Origin: CAZHWT01 sp964536215 | GTDB lineage: Bacteria; Patescibacteriota; CAZHWT01 | Assembly: GCA_964536215.1 (NCBI GenBank) | Contig: CAZHWT010000032.1 | Span: 1 to 15,845 of the forward strand | DNA: 15,845 nucleotides | Reading direction: 5' to 3' | Part shown: piece by piece, positions 5,884 through 11,955 of the stretch | Numbering within the stretch: position 1 is the first letter of the stretch | How the letters are laid out: each line of letters opens with the position of its first letter | The notes under the pieces: generated by a model | What the model was told of the DNA's origin: nothing | Database searches by the model: none | What the model saw: only the letters and a program-made list of their open reading frames with translations | Translations under genes and position numbers: made by a program

Positions 5884-7950
5884 ATGCCTGAAGTTTTGCC
5901 ACAACCAATTGAAGAATCATCTGCGACGACAGCGCCTGTGGCCGCGTCTGACGCTCCGGCTGTGCGTCGGGCCGAAGGGGTGATTATGAGCATTAAGGGG
6001 CAAATTGTGGAGGTGCAGTGCTTGGACGTGCAGCCACAGCTGCAGGAGTTGTTGGTTAGTCCGGAATTGGAGCATCTTAAATTGGAGGTGATCCGATTTG
6101 CGCCGAGCGGGAATGTAGTCTGCGTGGCTATGACGTTGCTGACTGGTGTTAAGCGGGGCACCAAAGTGGTCGGGACGGGCAGTACGATTGAGGTGCCGGT
6201 GGGCGACAATGTTAAGGGGCGGGTGATGAATTTGTTTGGTGACCCAGTGGATGGGTTGGGGACGATTAATCGTGGCCGGACGGCGCCGATATATCAGCCG
6301 CCGCCAGATTACACCAAGATTAAGACCACCTTGGAGCTGTTGGAGACGGGTATTAAGGTGCTTGACTTTTTTACGCCGTTCGTTAAGGGTGGAAAGATTG
6401 GCTTCGTGGGTGGTGCTGGTGTAGGCAAGACTTTTTTAATTACCGAGCTGATTCACAACATTTCTAAGTTCCAGTCAGGTGTGTCGGTGTTTGGTGGAAT
6501 TGGTGAGCGCATTCGAGAGGGGCACGAGCTGTTTGAGAGTTTGGGCGAGTCAGGGGTGTTGCAGGATGTGGCTCTGGTGTTTGGGCAGATGAATGAAAAT
6601 CCGGCCATTCGGTCTCGAGTGGGGTTGAGCGCAGTGACGGTGGCGGAGTTTTTCCGAGATCAGCAGAAAAAAGATGTGTTGCTGTTTGTGGATAATGTGT
6701 TCCGGTTGGTGCAGGCCGGTAACGAGATTTCGACCATGACTAATACTATTCCATCGGAAGGTGGTTACCAGGCCGAGCTAGTTAGTCAGATGGGGGCGTT
6801 TCAGGAGCGGATTGTGTCTACGGTGGACGGGTCGGTAACGTCGGTGCAAGCCATATACGTACCCAGCGATGATGTGACAGACCCAGGGGTGCAGGTAATT
6901 TTGCCGTATATGCAGTCTATGGTTATTTTGTCTCGAGCGGTGGCTGAGCAGGGCATTTATCCGGCTGTGGATGTATTTAGTTCTACGTCGTCGATTATGA
7001 CGCCAGAGGTGGTGGGTAAAGAGCACTATGAGGCAGTGTTAGCCACCCAGTTGTTGCTTAATAAGTATACCGAGCTGTCGCACATGGTGGCTATTATTGG
7101 TGAATCAGAGCTATCGGCGGATCAGCGGACGGATTATAACCGGGCCAAGAAGGTGATTAACTATATGTCGCAGCCATTCTTTGTGGCCGAGGCTCAGACG
7201 GGAGTGAAGGGGCATTATGTGGCCCGGATGCAGACGGTTAAGGATGTGCTGTCGATTATGAATGGTGATTTTGACGACGTGCCGGAAGCTGACTTTAGGA
7301 ATATTGGTGATTTGCAGACGTTGGGTGGGAAAGAATCGGAAATTGAGAAGGCGGTGATTGCGGAGCAGGAGGCGAAGTTGGCAGCGATACAGAAGGCTGC
7401 GGCGAAGCCATCTGGAAGTACGGGGTCCGAAGTACGGAGTGGGACTACCGCTGGTAGCGATAGTAGTGTCCAGCGGCCAGCTGCAAGCGCTCAGAGTGTG
7501 ACTGCGGCGGCGCAGCAGGCGACTAAGCAGCCAGGGGGCGAGTCAGCAAGTGGAGCTACGCCTGCACCGGCAGTGCCGGCACAGGGGGCTGCTAGTCGAC
7601 CAGTCGACCAGTCGACGAGTGGTGGGGCGACCGGGCAATCTGTAGTCGACAGTCGAGAGTCGGGTCAGGCTGCGGCGAAGCCTTCTGGGAGTACGGGGTT
7701 AGAAGTACGGGGTGGAGGGGCTGCTGCTGGTAGTGATAGTAGTGCCCAGCGTCCAGCTGCAAGTGCTCAGAGTGAGACTGCGGCGGCTTCTGTGAGTACG
7801 GGGGGAGAAGTACGGAGTACGGGCTCGGCGGTGGCGCCGTCTCCTTCTCAGCCTACTAGTCCACCTGGTTCTTCTAATACCTCTACAACGAAAGCAACGG
7901 AAGAGCGGTTTAATAAGAGCAAGGTAGAACCTTCTACTCCGGAGGAATAG
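5884..7950 (+). CDS. atpD: F-type ATP synthase subunit beta with long C-terminal tail
   Basis: 688 residues against a usual ~460-480. It is the catalytic subunit of F1. Residues 1-30 are an Ala/Pro/Ser-rich extension. The P-loop is GGAGVGKT (176-183), followed by GERIREGHEL with catalytic Glu208 (207-216), Walker B DVLLFVD (264-270), the adenine-contacting Tyr359 in GIYPAVD, and SQPFFVAEAQTG (429-440). STSR after the tyrosine is STSS here, and the acidic DELSEED loop is ESELSADQ (407-414), so gamma contact is weaker in charge. Residues ~500-688 are a Ser/Gly/Ala/Pro-rich, disordered-looking tail with an internal duplication, sharing SGSTGSE and SVQRP motifs with the alpha tail. The nucleotide-binding residues look intact, so the enzyme should be catalytic. 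No Shine-Dalgarno is present. Confidence 0.97.
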   Translation: MPEVLPQPIEESSATTAPVAASDAPAVRRAEGVIMSIKGQIVEVQCLDVQPQLQELLVSPELEHLKLEVIRFAPSGNVVCVAMTLLTGVKRGTKVVGTGSTIEVPVGDNVKGRVMNLFGDPVDGLGTINRGRTAPIYQPPPDYTKIKTTLELLETGIKVLDFFTPFVKGGKIGFVGGAGVGKTFLITELIHNISKFQSGVSVFGGIGERIREGHELFESLGESGVLQDVALVFGQMNENPAIRSRVGLSAVTVAEFFRDQQKKDVLLFVDNVFRLVQAGNEISTMTNTIPSEGGYQAELVSQMGAFQERIVSTVDGSVTSVQAIYVPSDDVTDPGVQVILPYMQSMVILSRAVAEQGIYPAVDVFSSTSSIMTPEVVGKEHYEAVLATQLLLNKYTELSHMVAIIGESELSADQRTDYNRAKKVINYMSQPFFVAEAQTGVKGHYVARMQTVKDVLSIMNGDFDDVPEADFRNIGDLQTLGGKESEIEKAVIAEQEAKLAAIQKAAAKPSGSTGSEVRSGTTAGSDSSVQRPAASAQSVTAAAQQATKQPGGESASGATPAPAVPAQGAASRPVDQSTSGGATGQSVVDSRESGQAAAKPSGSTGLEVRGGGAAAGSDSSAQRPAASAQSETAAASVSTGGEVRSTGSAVAPSPSQPTSPPGSSNTSTTKATEERFNKSKVEPSTPEE
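7396..7786 (+). repeat. Duplicated unit in the atpD tail
   Basis: Unit 1 is 7396-7510 (115 bp) and unit 2 is 7669-7786 (118 bp), differing by one codon plus scattered substitutions. Both run from AAKPSGSTG through AGSDSS and AQRPAASAQS (VQRP in unit 1) to TAAA. Each contains AGTACGG and AGCGTCC-type 7-bp words. Between them lie octads of the form AGTCGACC at about 7601-7624. Confidence 0.85.
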
Positions 7951-7960
7951 AAGGTTAAGG

Positions 7961-8070
7961 CATAAGACTCAAGAGCGCAAATGCCAAACAAAGACTCAAG
8001 GTACAAGCCTCAATTCCCTGATTGCGTCTTTACATTTTTCTTGGCATTTGGACTCTTGTAGCTTGGCATT
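7961..8070. repeat. Intergenic inverted word repeat, copy D
   Basis: Left arm 7971-7986 (AAGAGCGCAAATGCCA, two changes from consensus), preceded and followed by 7-bp words such as AAGACTC and AAACAAA. The right arm 8042-8057 is the exact TGGCATTTGGACTCTT. It occupies the atpD-atpC gap. Confidence 0.85.
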
Positions 8071-8115
8071 TCCTTTTTTGCTATCCAGGCTCTTGATCAT
8101 TGTGGCTTTATTATT

Positions 8116-8364
8116 ATGAAATCATTTCATTTATTAATTTCTAACCCCGAGCGGACGTTTTATGATGGGCAGGCGGTGAGTGTGTCGGGGAAGAATAAGA
8201 GCGGGGCGTTTGATATTCTGCCGGATCATGCTCATTTTATTTCGCTACTGGACAATCAGACTATTGCCGTGGTGGATGAACAAAATAAGCCACAGGCGTT
8301 TGAAGTGGTGCGCGGGGTGTTGTCGGCTAAGGAAAATGAAGTGAGGATTTTTGTTGATCTATAG
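8116..8364 (+). CDS. atpC: F-type ATP synthase subunit epsilon, short form
   Basis: 82 residues against a usual ~130-140. It begins with the family pattern FHLLISNPERTFYDGQAVSV, then GAFDILPDHAHFISLL (canonical GELGILPGHAPLLTAL) and VVRGVLSAKENEVRIFVD, so the N-terminal beta-sandwich that binds gamma and the c-ring is complete. The stop follows directly, so the C-terminal two-helix domain, which in many bacteria inhibits ATP hydrolysis, is absent. There is no second open frame downstream that could encode it; the next ~100 bp is repeat copy E. It is the last gene of the cluster and has no visible Shine-Dalgarno. Confidence 0.9.
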   Translation: MKSFHLLISNPERTFYDGQAVSVSGKNKSGAFDILPDHAHFISLLDNQTIAVVDEQNKPQAFEVVRGVLSAKENEVRIFVDL

Positions 8365-8373
8365 AGATAAATG

Positions 8374-8491
8374 TCAAGGAGTAAGAGTCCAAATGCCAGA
8401 CAAAGATACAAGCAATACTTAATTGCCTATAATTATTGTTTCTTCATTCTTTCCTTGGCATTTGGACTCTTTAATCTTGTGTCTTGTGATG
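8374..8491. repeat. Intergenic inverted word repeat, copy E
   Basis: Left arm AAGAGTCCAAATGCCA (8383-8398) and right arm TGGCATTTGGACTCTT (8456-8471) are perfect 16-bp reverse complements around a 57-bp AT-rich loop. The right side continues into the minus-strand gene: its stop codon (complement 8471-8473) and last codons lie in CACAAGA-type 7-bp words. It sits between convergent atpC and the DUF916-like gene, so it could act as a bidirectional terminator. Confidence 0.88.
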
Positions 8492-9451
8492 TAGTCGTTT
8501 AATGTGGAAGTACTTCCGAGACAAGAATACTCCATAGGCTCCGACAGCCAGGATGGCAATGATGAGGACGGCTTGCCAGGGGAAGGCCCAGAAGCTGGTA
8601 GTGGCGTCTAGGGAGTAGTTTTTGGAGCCGTAGACGAGGTGGAGTTTGGCGGTGTAGTGTCCGGATAGGACGACGCGATCCCACTTGGCTTCAAAAAGGC
8701 GTTGGCTGTTGGGGAGGACGGCTCGGTCGTCTAGGTCTAGTTTGGCGACTTGTTTGTTGTTTTGAAAAATAGTAATGGTGGCTTTGGGGCGGACGTGGAC
8801 GTTGCCGGTGTTATTAAAGATGAAGGAGAAAGGGACAGGTCCTTTGTCTAAGAATCTTGGAGCTTTAAAGCCACAGACGACGGCGCTGCATTGACTGCCC
8901 GGGGTGGCGCCGAGGATTTGACCGGCTTCGATAACATCGCCGTCAACGGTAAGGAAGAGGAGCGAGGTTAGTCTGGCGGCTACTTGGACGTGAGATGTTT
9001 CGCTAGGCAAGTTTTGGATCATTTGTTCAAAGAGAATGCTGGCGTAGTGGCCGCCGGGTTCGGCGTTTTTGGGGACGGTGACGGTGGCAGCGATGTCTTG
9101 GTGGCCGTCAGGGGGTAAGACTAGGCTAGGCTGGTCGAGGCTGATCCAAGTGGAAGCAGTGTAGCTGGTAATGTTGTCGTCGCCAAAGGTGATGCCACCT
9201 TCTAGGCCGTTGGCGGCAAAGTTTTTGGTGTAGGCGCGGAGGGCTTGGGGGATGTTGCTTTTGTTGGTGAGGCGCAGGGTAAGGGTAAAGGTGTCGCCAG
9301 GTTTGACGTGGCGGTCGGTAATGGCGGGGGTAATGGTAAAGGTGACCGGTTCAGATGCGGCCTTGACTACAGTAGATGAGTAGACAAGTAGACAAGTAGA
9401 CAAGAGGGGCAGGAGACCAATTGAGAGCAATCTGAGCAGGAGTAGTTTCAC
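8471..9451 (-). CDS. Membrane-anchored DUF916/WxLIP-like surface protein
   Basis: 326 residues from a GTG start. Signal peptide residues 1-31 (Leu-rich, ending VVKAAS). An Ig-like domain (about 36-145) has LTNKSNIPQ and NAEPGGHYASI; a second beta domain (about 155-290) has NTGNVHVRPKA and SGHYTAKLHLVYG. A single membrane helix follows (about 293-310) with a short basic tail (RKYFHIKRLHHK). This layout matches the WxL-interacting protein family (DUF916 plus second domain plus C-terminal anchor). The protein at 13348-14280 is a paralogue over its whole length. The GTG start has an extended -10 TGCTACAAT ending 6 nt upstream and no Shine-Dalgarno. Cys188 and Cys193 could form a disulfide. The family name is moderately sure; an extracellular, membrane-anchored position is well supported. 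Confidence 0.85.
   Translation of the reverse strand: MKLLLLRLLSIGLLPLLSTCLLVYSSTVVKAASEPVTFTITPAITDRHVKPGDTFTLTLRLTNKSNIPQALRAYTKNFAANGLEGGITFGDDNITSYTASTWISLDQPSLVLPPDGHQDIAATVTVPKNAEPGGHYASILFEQMIQNLPSETSHVQVAARLTSLLFLTVDGDVIEAGQILGATPGSQCSAVVCGFKAPRFLDKGPVPFSFIFNNTGNVHVRPKATITIFQNNKQVAKLDLDDRAVLPNSQRLFEAKWDRVVLSGHYTAKLHLVYGSKNYSLDATTSFWAFPWQAVLIIAILAVGAYGVFLSRKYFHIKRLHHKTQD
9373..9404. repeat. Octad tandem repeat inside a signal peptide
   Basis: Four 8-bp units, TAGATGAG then TAGACAAG three times, lie in the minus-strand gene and encode part of the hydrophobic core and cleavage region of its signal peptide (around LSTCLLVYSSTVV). Confidence 0.85.
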
Positions 9452-9457
9452 AAGATA

Positions 9458-9466
9458 ATTGTAGCA
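9458..9466 (-). promoter_or_regulatory. Extended -10 of a leaderless gene
   Basis: On the minus strand TGCTACAAT, then 6 nt (TATCTT), then the GTG start at 9451. Transcription should begin at the G of the start codon. No strong -35 is seen at 16-18 bp. Confidence 0.55.
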
Positions 9467-9498
9467 GATGTGGGTTAGGTGAACATGCAGATTTTATA

Positions 9499-9544
9499 TA
9501 CGAATGTTGCGAATTTTAAGGCGAATTATGCGTATGTGCGAATA
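9499..9544 (+). repeat. Left inverted repeat flanking the GxxExxY gene
   Basis: 46 bp paired with 10027-10072 in inverse orientation: a 28-bp block with 27 matches (9499-9526), 7 unrelated bases, then an 11-bp perfect block (9534-9544). The sequence is built on GCGAAT words about 8-11 bp apart. Confidence 0.85.
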
Positions 9545-9562
9545 GATGCGAATGGTTGGATG

Positions 9563-9591
9563 TTGATTTGATTAAGTTTGAGTGATATAAG
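9563..9591 (+). promoter_or_regulatory. Promoter of the GxxExxY gene, leaderless
   Basis: TTGATT (9563-9568), 17 bp, TATAAG (9586-9591) with TG at 9583-9584 (extended -10). Six bases follow, then ATG, so the predicted transcript begins at the start codon. Confidence 0.65.
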
Positions 9592-9597
9592 CGGTGT

Positions 9598-10002
9598 ATG
9601 AATAGTCTAATAAAACCCGAATGTGTATATTATCCTGAATTGTCATATGTGCTTACTGGGTTGCTGTTTAAAGTTCATAATAATCTTGGGCAATATTGCA
9701 GTGAGCGGCAATACGGGGATTTGTTAGCTCAAGAACTCCAAAATTTGTCTATCCCATTCCAGAGAGAATATCGTCTACCTGCAACTTTTTCAGGAGAGAT
9801 AGTTGGGAGAAATAAGTTGGATTTTCTTATCGACGATAAAATAATTTTAGAGCTAAAGGCTTGCAAAGTGCTGACTAAATTAGAGTATAGTCAGACGCTT
9901 AGATATCTTCAGGCGAGTCATAAAAAGCTGGCTATCCTGGTTAACTTCCATACTAAATATATCCAACCTAAGCGGATTTTGAATTCTCTTGTATCCGAGT
10001 AG
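9598..10002 (+). CDS. GxxExxY family protein (PD-(D/E)XK-like)
   Basis: 134 residues, typical length. The name-giving region is a variant: HNNLGQYCSERQYGDLLAQEL, here split as HNNLGQYC then SERQYGDLL, with Glu and Tyr in the expected G-x-x-E-x-x-Y-like spacing. Then come FQREYRLP and the nuclease-like core LDFLIDDKIILELKA (Asp, then E-x-K), LRYLQAS and LAILVNF, all family hallmarks. The fold is that of PD-(D/E)XK nucleases, but activity and cellular role of this family are not established. The gene has its own leaderless promoter and is bounded by 46-bp inverted repeats, so it may be a mobile or recently inserted cassette. Base composition is more AT-rich than the ATP synthase genes. No Shine-Dalgarno. 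Confidence 0.88.
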   Translation: MNSLIKPECVYYPELSYVLTGLLFKVHNNLGQYCSERQYGDLLAQELQNLSIPFQREYRLPATFSGEIVGRNKLDFLIDDKIILELKACKVLTKLEYSQTLRYLQASHKKLAILVNFHTKYIQPKRILNSLVSE

Positions 10003-10026
10003 CTTATCGCATTTGTTATTTGCGTA

Positions 10027-10072
10027 TATTCGCACATTAGCGCCATTCGCCTTAAAATTCGCAGCATTCGTA
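10027..10072 (-). repeat. Right inverted repeat flanking the GxxExxY gene
   Basis: Inverse partner of 9499-9544: blocks 10045-10072 (27 of 28 matching) and 10027-10037 (11 of 11), with the same 7-base gap. Further ATTCGTATT-like words continue to about 10090. Confidence 0.85.
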
Positions 10073-10566
10073 TTTAGCTTATTCGTATTTTAAAAACAAT
10101 ATTATTGCATTCAAGCCTTGTGACAGGCATGCCTGCTTATTTGGGGGTATTGACAATAATCTAGCAACCGTTCATCATGGTAGCAGACAGGCATACTGCT
10201 TGTATGATTATCTGAGATGAGGTGGGCGGAAAGGTAGGTGAAGTAGACCACAATAATACGTTGGCAGATGGAGCTTATTTTTGTCATCCTCAACTTGATT
10301 GAGGATCCGATTCCCGATCTGGTCGGGAATGACATTTAAAATGTCGGGAATGACAAATAAGAGCGAGTTTGCCAATAGGATGCACCCTGGTCGGGTACAA
10401 AATCTTCCAAGTAGGCGCTTGATTGCGCCGGCGTTATTCAATCGGTAGGTAGTGAGTGGGGAGTGGTGAGTGGTTTAAGCTTTTAGACTTAACTGCAAAC
10501 TGCAAACTATTAACCGCAAACTGATTTGCCTGATTTCAGGCGTAACCATGCGCCTATTCTAAAAAA
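10073..10566. other. Non-coding repeat-rich gap
   Basis: No credible gene is seen. It holds a 12-bp palindrome CAGGCATGCCTG (10123-10134), three stacked hairpins at 10286-10345, heptads GTAGTGA, GTGGGGA, GTGGTGA at 10449-10473, and five heptads of the AACTGCA type at 10491-10525 (AACTGCA, AACTGCA, AACTATT, AACCGCA, AACTGAT). Open frames here lack start context and family features. Confidence 0.6.
10286..10345. repeat. Cluster of three hairpins
   Basis: ATCCTCAA/TTGAGGAT (10286-10306, 5-nt loop), ATTCCCGA/TCGGGAAT (10310-10330, 5-nt loop) and the palindrome GACATTTAAAATGTC (10331-10345). GTCAT precedes the first and AATGAC follows the second, the look of widespread GTCATTCC-type palindromic elements. 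Confidence 0.75.
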
Positions 10567-10655
10567 AGTTTCAAGCGTCCAGTTACCAGTTGCAAGAGGT
10601 AACAAATAAACTACATTTGCTTCTGGACGCTGGCAACTTGAAACTGATAACTAAT
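10567..10655. repeat. Inverted heptad word repeat before a surface gene
   Basis: Left: AGTTTCA, AGCGTCC, AGTTACC, AGTTGCA, AGAGGTA (10567-10601). Right: CTGGACG, CTGGCAA, CTTGAAA, CTGATAA, CTAATAA (about 10623-10657). The two arms are approximate reverse complements in a 7-bp register and share AGTTTCAAGCGTCCAG with the gap at 1221-1236. Confidence 0.8.
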
Positions 10656-10663
10656 AAAAACAT

Positions 10664-10681
10664 TGTCGGATTCTTCCGACA
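10664..10681 (+). promoter_or_regulatory. 5'-UTR stem-loop next to the ribosome site
   Basis: TGTCGGA, loop TTCT, TCCGACA: a perfect 7-bp stem ending immediately before the ribosome-site-like GAAAGGGA (10682-10689), about 12 nt before the ATG at 10701. It could stabilise the mRNA or control translation. Confidence 0.5.
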
Positions 10682-10700
10682 GAAAGGGATAAAAGCTTAT

Positions 10701-11858
10701 ATGCAATTATCAACTGCCTATAAACAGCACATAGCTAAAGCTGCTCGCGTTGCCGCTTCAGCCGCTTTGGTTGTTTCTTCAGTTGGTACGGCAATTGCTC
10801 CGCAAGCGCATGCAACCGCGTTAAATACGGTTTCTACGTTAATTTCGGATTCACGTACCACTGGTGCTAACCCAGACTATACAATTTCGTTTACTCTGGA
10901 AGCTAGCCGAACAACTCCAATTCAGCAGGTTGATGTTCAATTCTGCACAACTGCCGATACTTTTGGCACCAACTGTACCCCTCCTACCGGTTTGGCAGTG
11001 CCAGCCAATATGGCTTCAACCGTTGTCACTGGCTTCAATGATACAAGTGTGGCTGGTGTAGCTGCACAGACTGACGCCAATAACTTCCATGTTGATTTCA
11101 CTGGCAACACAGAAGACGAAGTTCCAGCTACAGTTCACTCCATCAAGGTAGTCGGTATGACCAACCCAACTGCGGTTGGCACCTACTTTACTCGTATTAA
11201 GACCTATAGTGATGCGGGTTCAACTGAGATTGACCAAGGCACTTCTGCCTTTGCCATTGTTAACCGGGTTACGGTTTCTGGTCGAGTGCTAGAGCAAATG
11301 ACCTTTACGGTTGGCTTGGTCGGTAGCGCAACTGCCTGTGGTGCAGGTGATACTTCGAACATCGCTACTACGGTAACCACTGTACCATTTGGTAACTTTA
11401 ACTCTGGCTCGCCCCGAATTGGTTGTCAGACCGTTAAGACTGCTACTAATGCTGTCGGCGGGTATGTAACCACTATTCGTCAAGTCCGGGCTGGTGCTGG
11501 CAACCAAGGCGGTATGTGCCGACAAACTTCTGGCGACTGTACTACTGATGGTGCGGGTGGCTCGACTGCAGCAACAGACATCATAGTGGATACTGGCTTA
11601 ACTACTACTCCTGGTGCTTATGGTGCTGGTGTATTTGGAGTTGGTGTAAGCGCCAATGGTGCTGAGAAGAATGCTCTATTCACGGGTAACAACTCATACC
11701 GCTCGATGTTTGGCACGACCCCAATTGCTGTAGCCGGTAAAACTAGCCCTAGCGCAGGCGTAGACACATATGTAGTGTTCAAAGCTGATGTGCCTGCTAC
11801 CCAGACTGCTGGTGTGTATCAGAACTCGGTTGAGTATGTTAGTACTCCAACCTTCTAG
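10701..11858 (+). CDS. Secreted surface protein, possibly abundant
   Basis: 385 residues. Signal peptide: basic start (KQHIAKAAR), hydrophobic core AASAALVVSSVGTAIA, cleavage after AHA38. Residues about 40-190 form one beta-rich domain; 190-385 form a second, starting VSGRVLEQMTFTVGL and ending ATQTAGVYQNSVEYVSTPTF, paralogous to the end of the protein at 115-1191. Cysteines occur in pairs (82/92, 213/242, 273/280), fitting extracellular disulfides. The open frame extends to a TTG at 10590, but 10701 is chosen because it starts the signal peptide and has a ribosome-site-like AAGGGA. Codons favour C-ending forms (ACC, AAC, GGC), unlike the G-rich atp genes, and a strong terminator follows; both suggest high expression. 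An S-layer or pilin-like surface role is an inference; no known family is certain. Confidence 0.87.
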   Translation: MQLSTAYKQHIAKAARVAASAALVVSSVGTAIAPQAHATALNTVSTLISDSRTTGANPDYTISFTLEASRTTPIQQVDVQFCTTADTFGTNCTPPTGLAVPANMASTVVTGFNDTSVAGVAAQTDANNFHVDFTGNTEDEVPATVHSIKVVGMTNPTAVGTYFTRIKTYSDAGSTEIDQGTSAFAIVNRVTVSGRVLEQMTFTVGLVGSATACGAGDTSNIATTVTTVPFGNFNSGSPRIGCQTVKTATNAVGGYVTTIRQVRAGAGNQGGMCRQTSGDCTTDGAGGSTAATDIIVDTGLTTTPGAYGAGVFGVGVSANGAEKNALFTGNNSYRSMFGTTPIAVAGKTSPSAGVDTYVVFKADVPATQTAGVYQNSVEYVSTPTF

Positions 11859-11885
11859 GTTGAGATTCTCAACAAAGAAAGTGCT

Positions 11886-11911
11886 AAAAAGCTCCCTTCG
11901 GGGAGCTTTTT
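11886..11911 (+). terminator. Strong intrinsic terminator
   Basis: AAAAAGCTCCC, loop TTCG, GGGAGCTTTTT: a perfect 11-bp stem with a stable UUCG tetraloop and T-run, 27 bp after the surface protein stop. The A-run on the other side could let it work in both directions. Confidence 0.93.
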
Positions 11912-11925
11912 AGGTTGTACTAGGG

Positions 11926-11955
11926 TACGTAATGTATTACGTAATACATTACGTA
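11926..11955. repeat. Perfect 30-bp palindrome with three TACGTA cores
   Basis: The half-site TACGTAATGTATTAC is followed directly by its reverse complement. TACGTA recurs at 11926, 11938 and 11950, a 12-bp pitch. It lies 14 bp after the terminator. It could be a protein-binding site, a recombination site or a structured repeat. Confidence 0.85.

Noticed and set aside
9499..10072. Classical insertion sequence
   Set aside because: There are inverted repeats, but the single gene is a GxxExxY protein, not a transposase, and no target duplication is evident at the outer edges.
10111..10441. Minus-strand open frames in the gap after the GxxExxY gene
   Set aside because: They run through stacked palindromes and have no domain, start context or neighbour relation.
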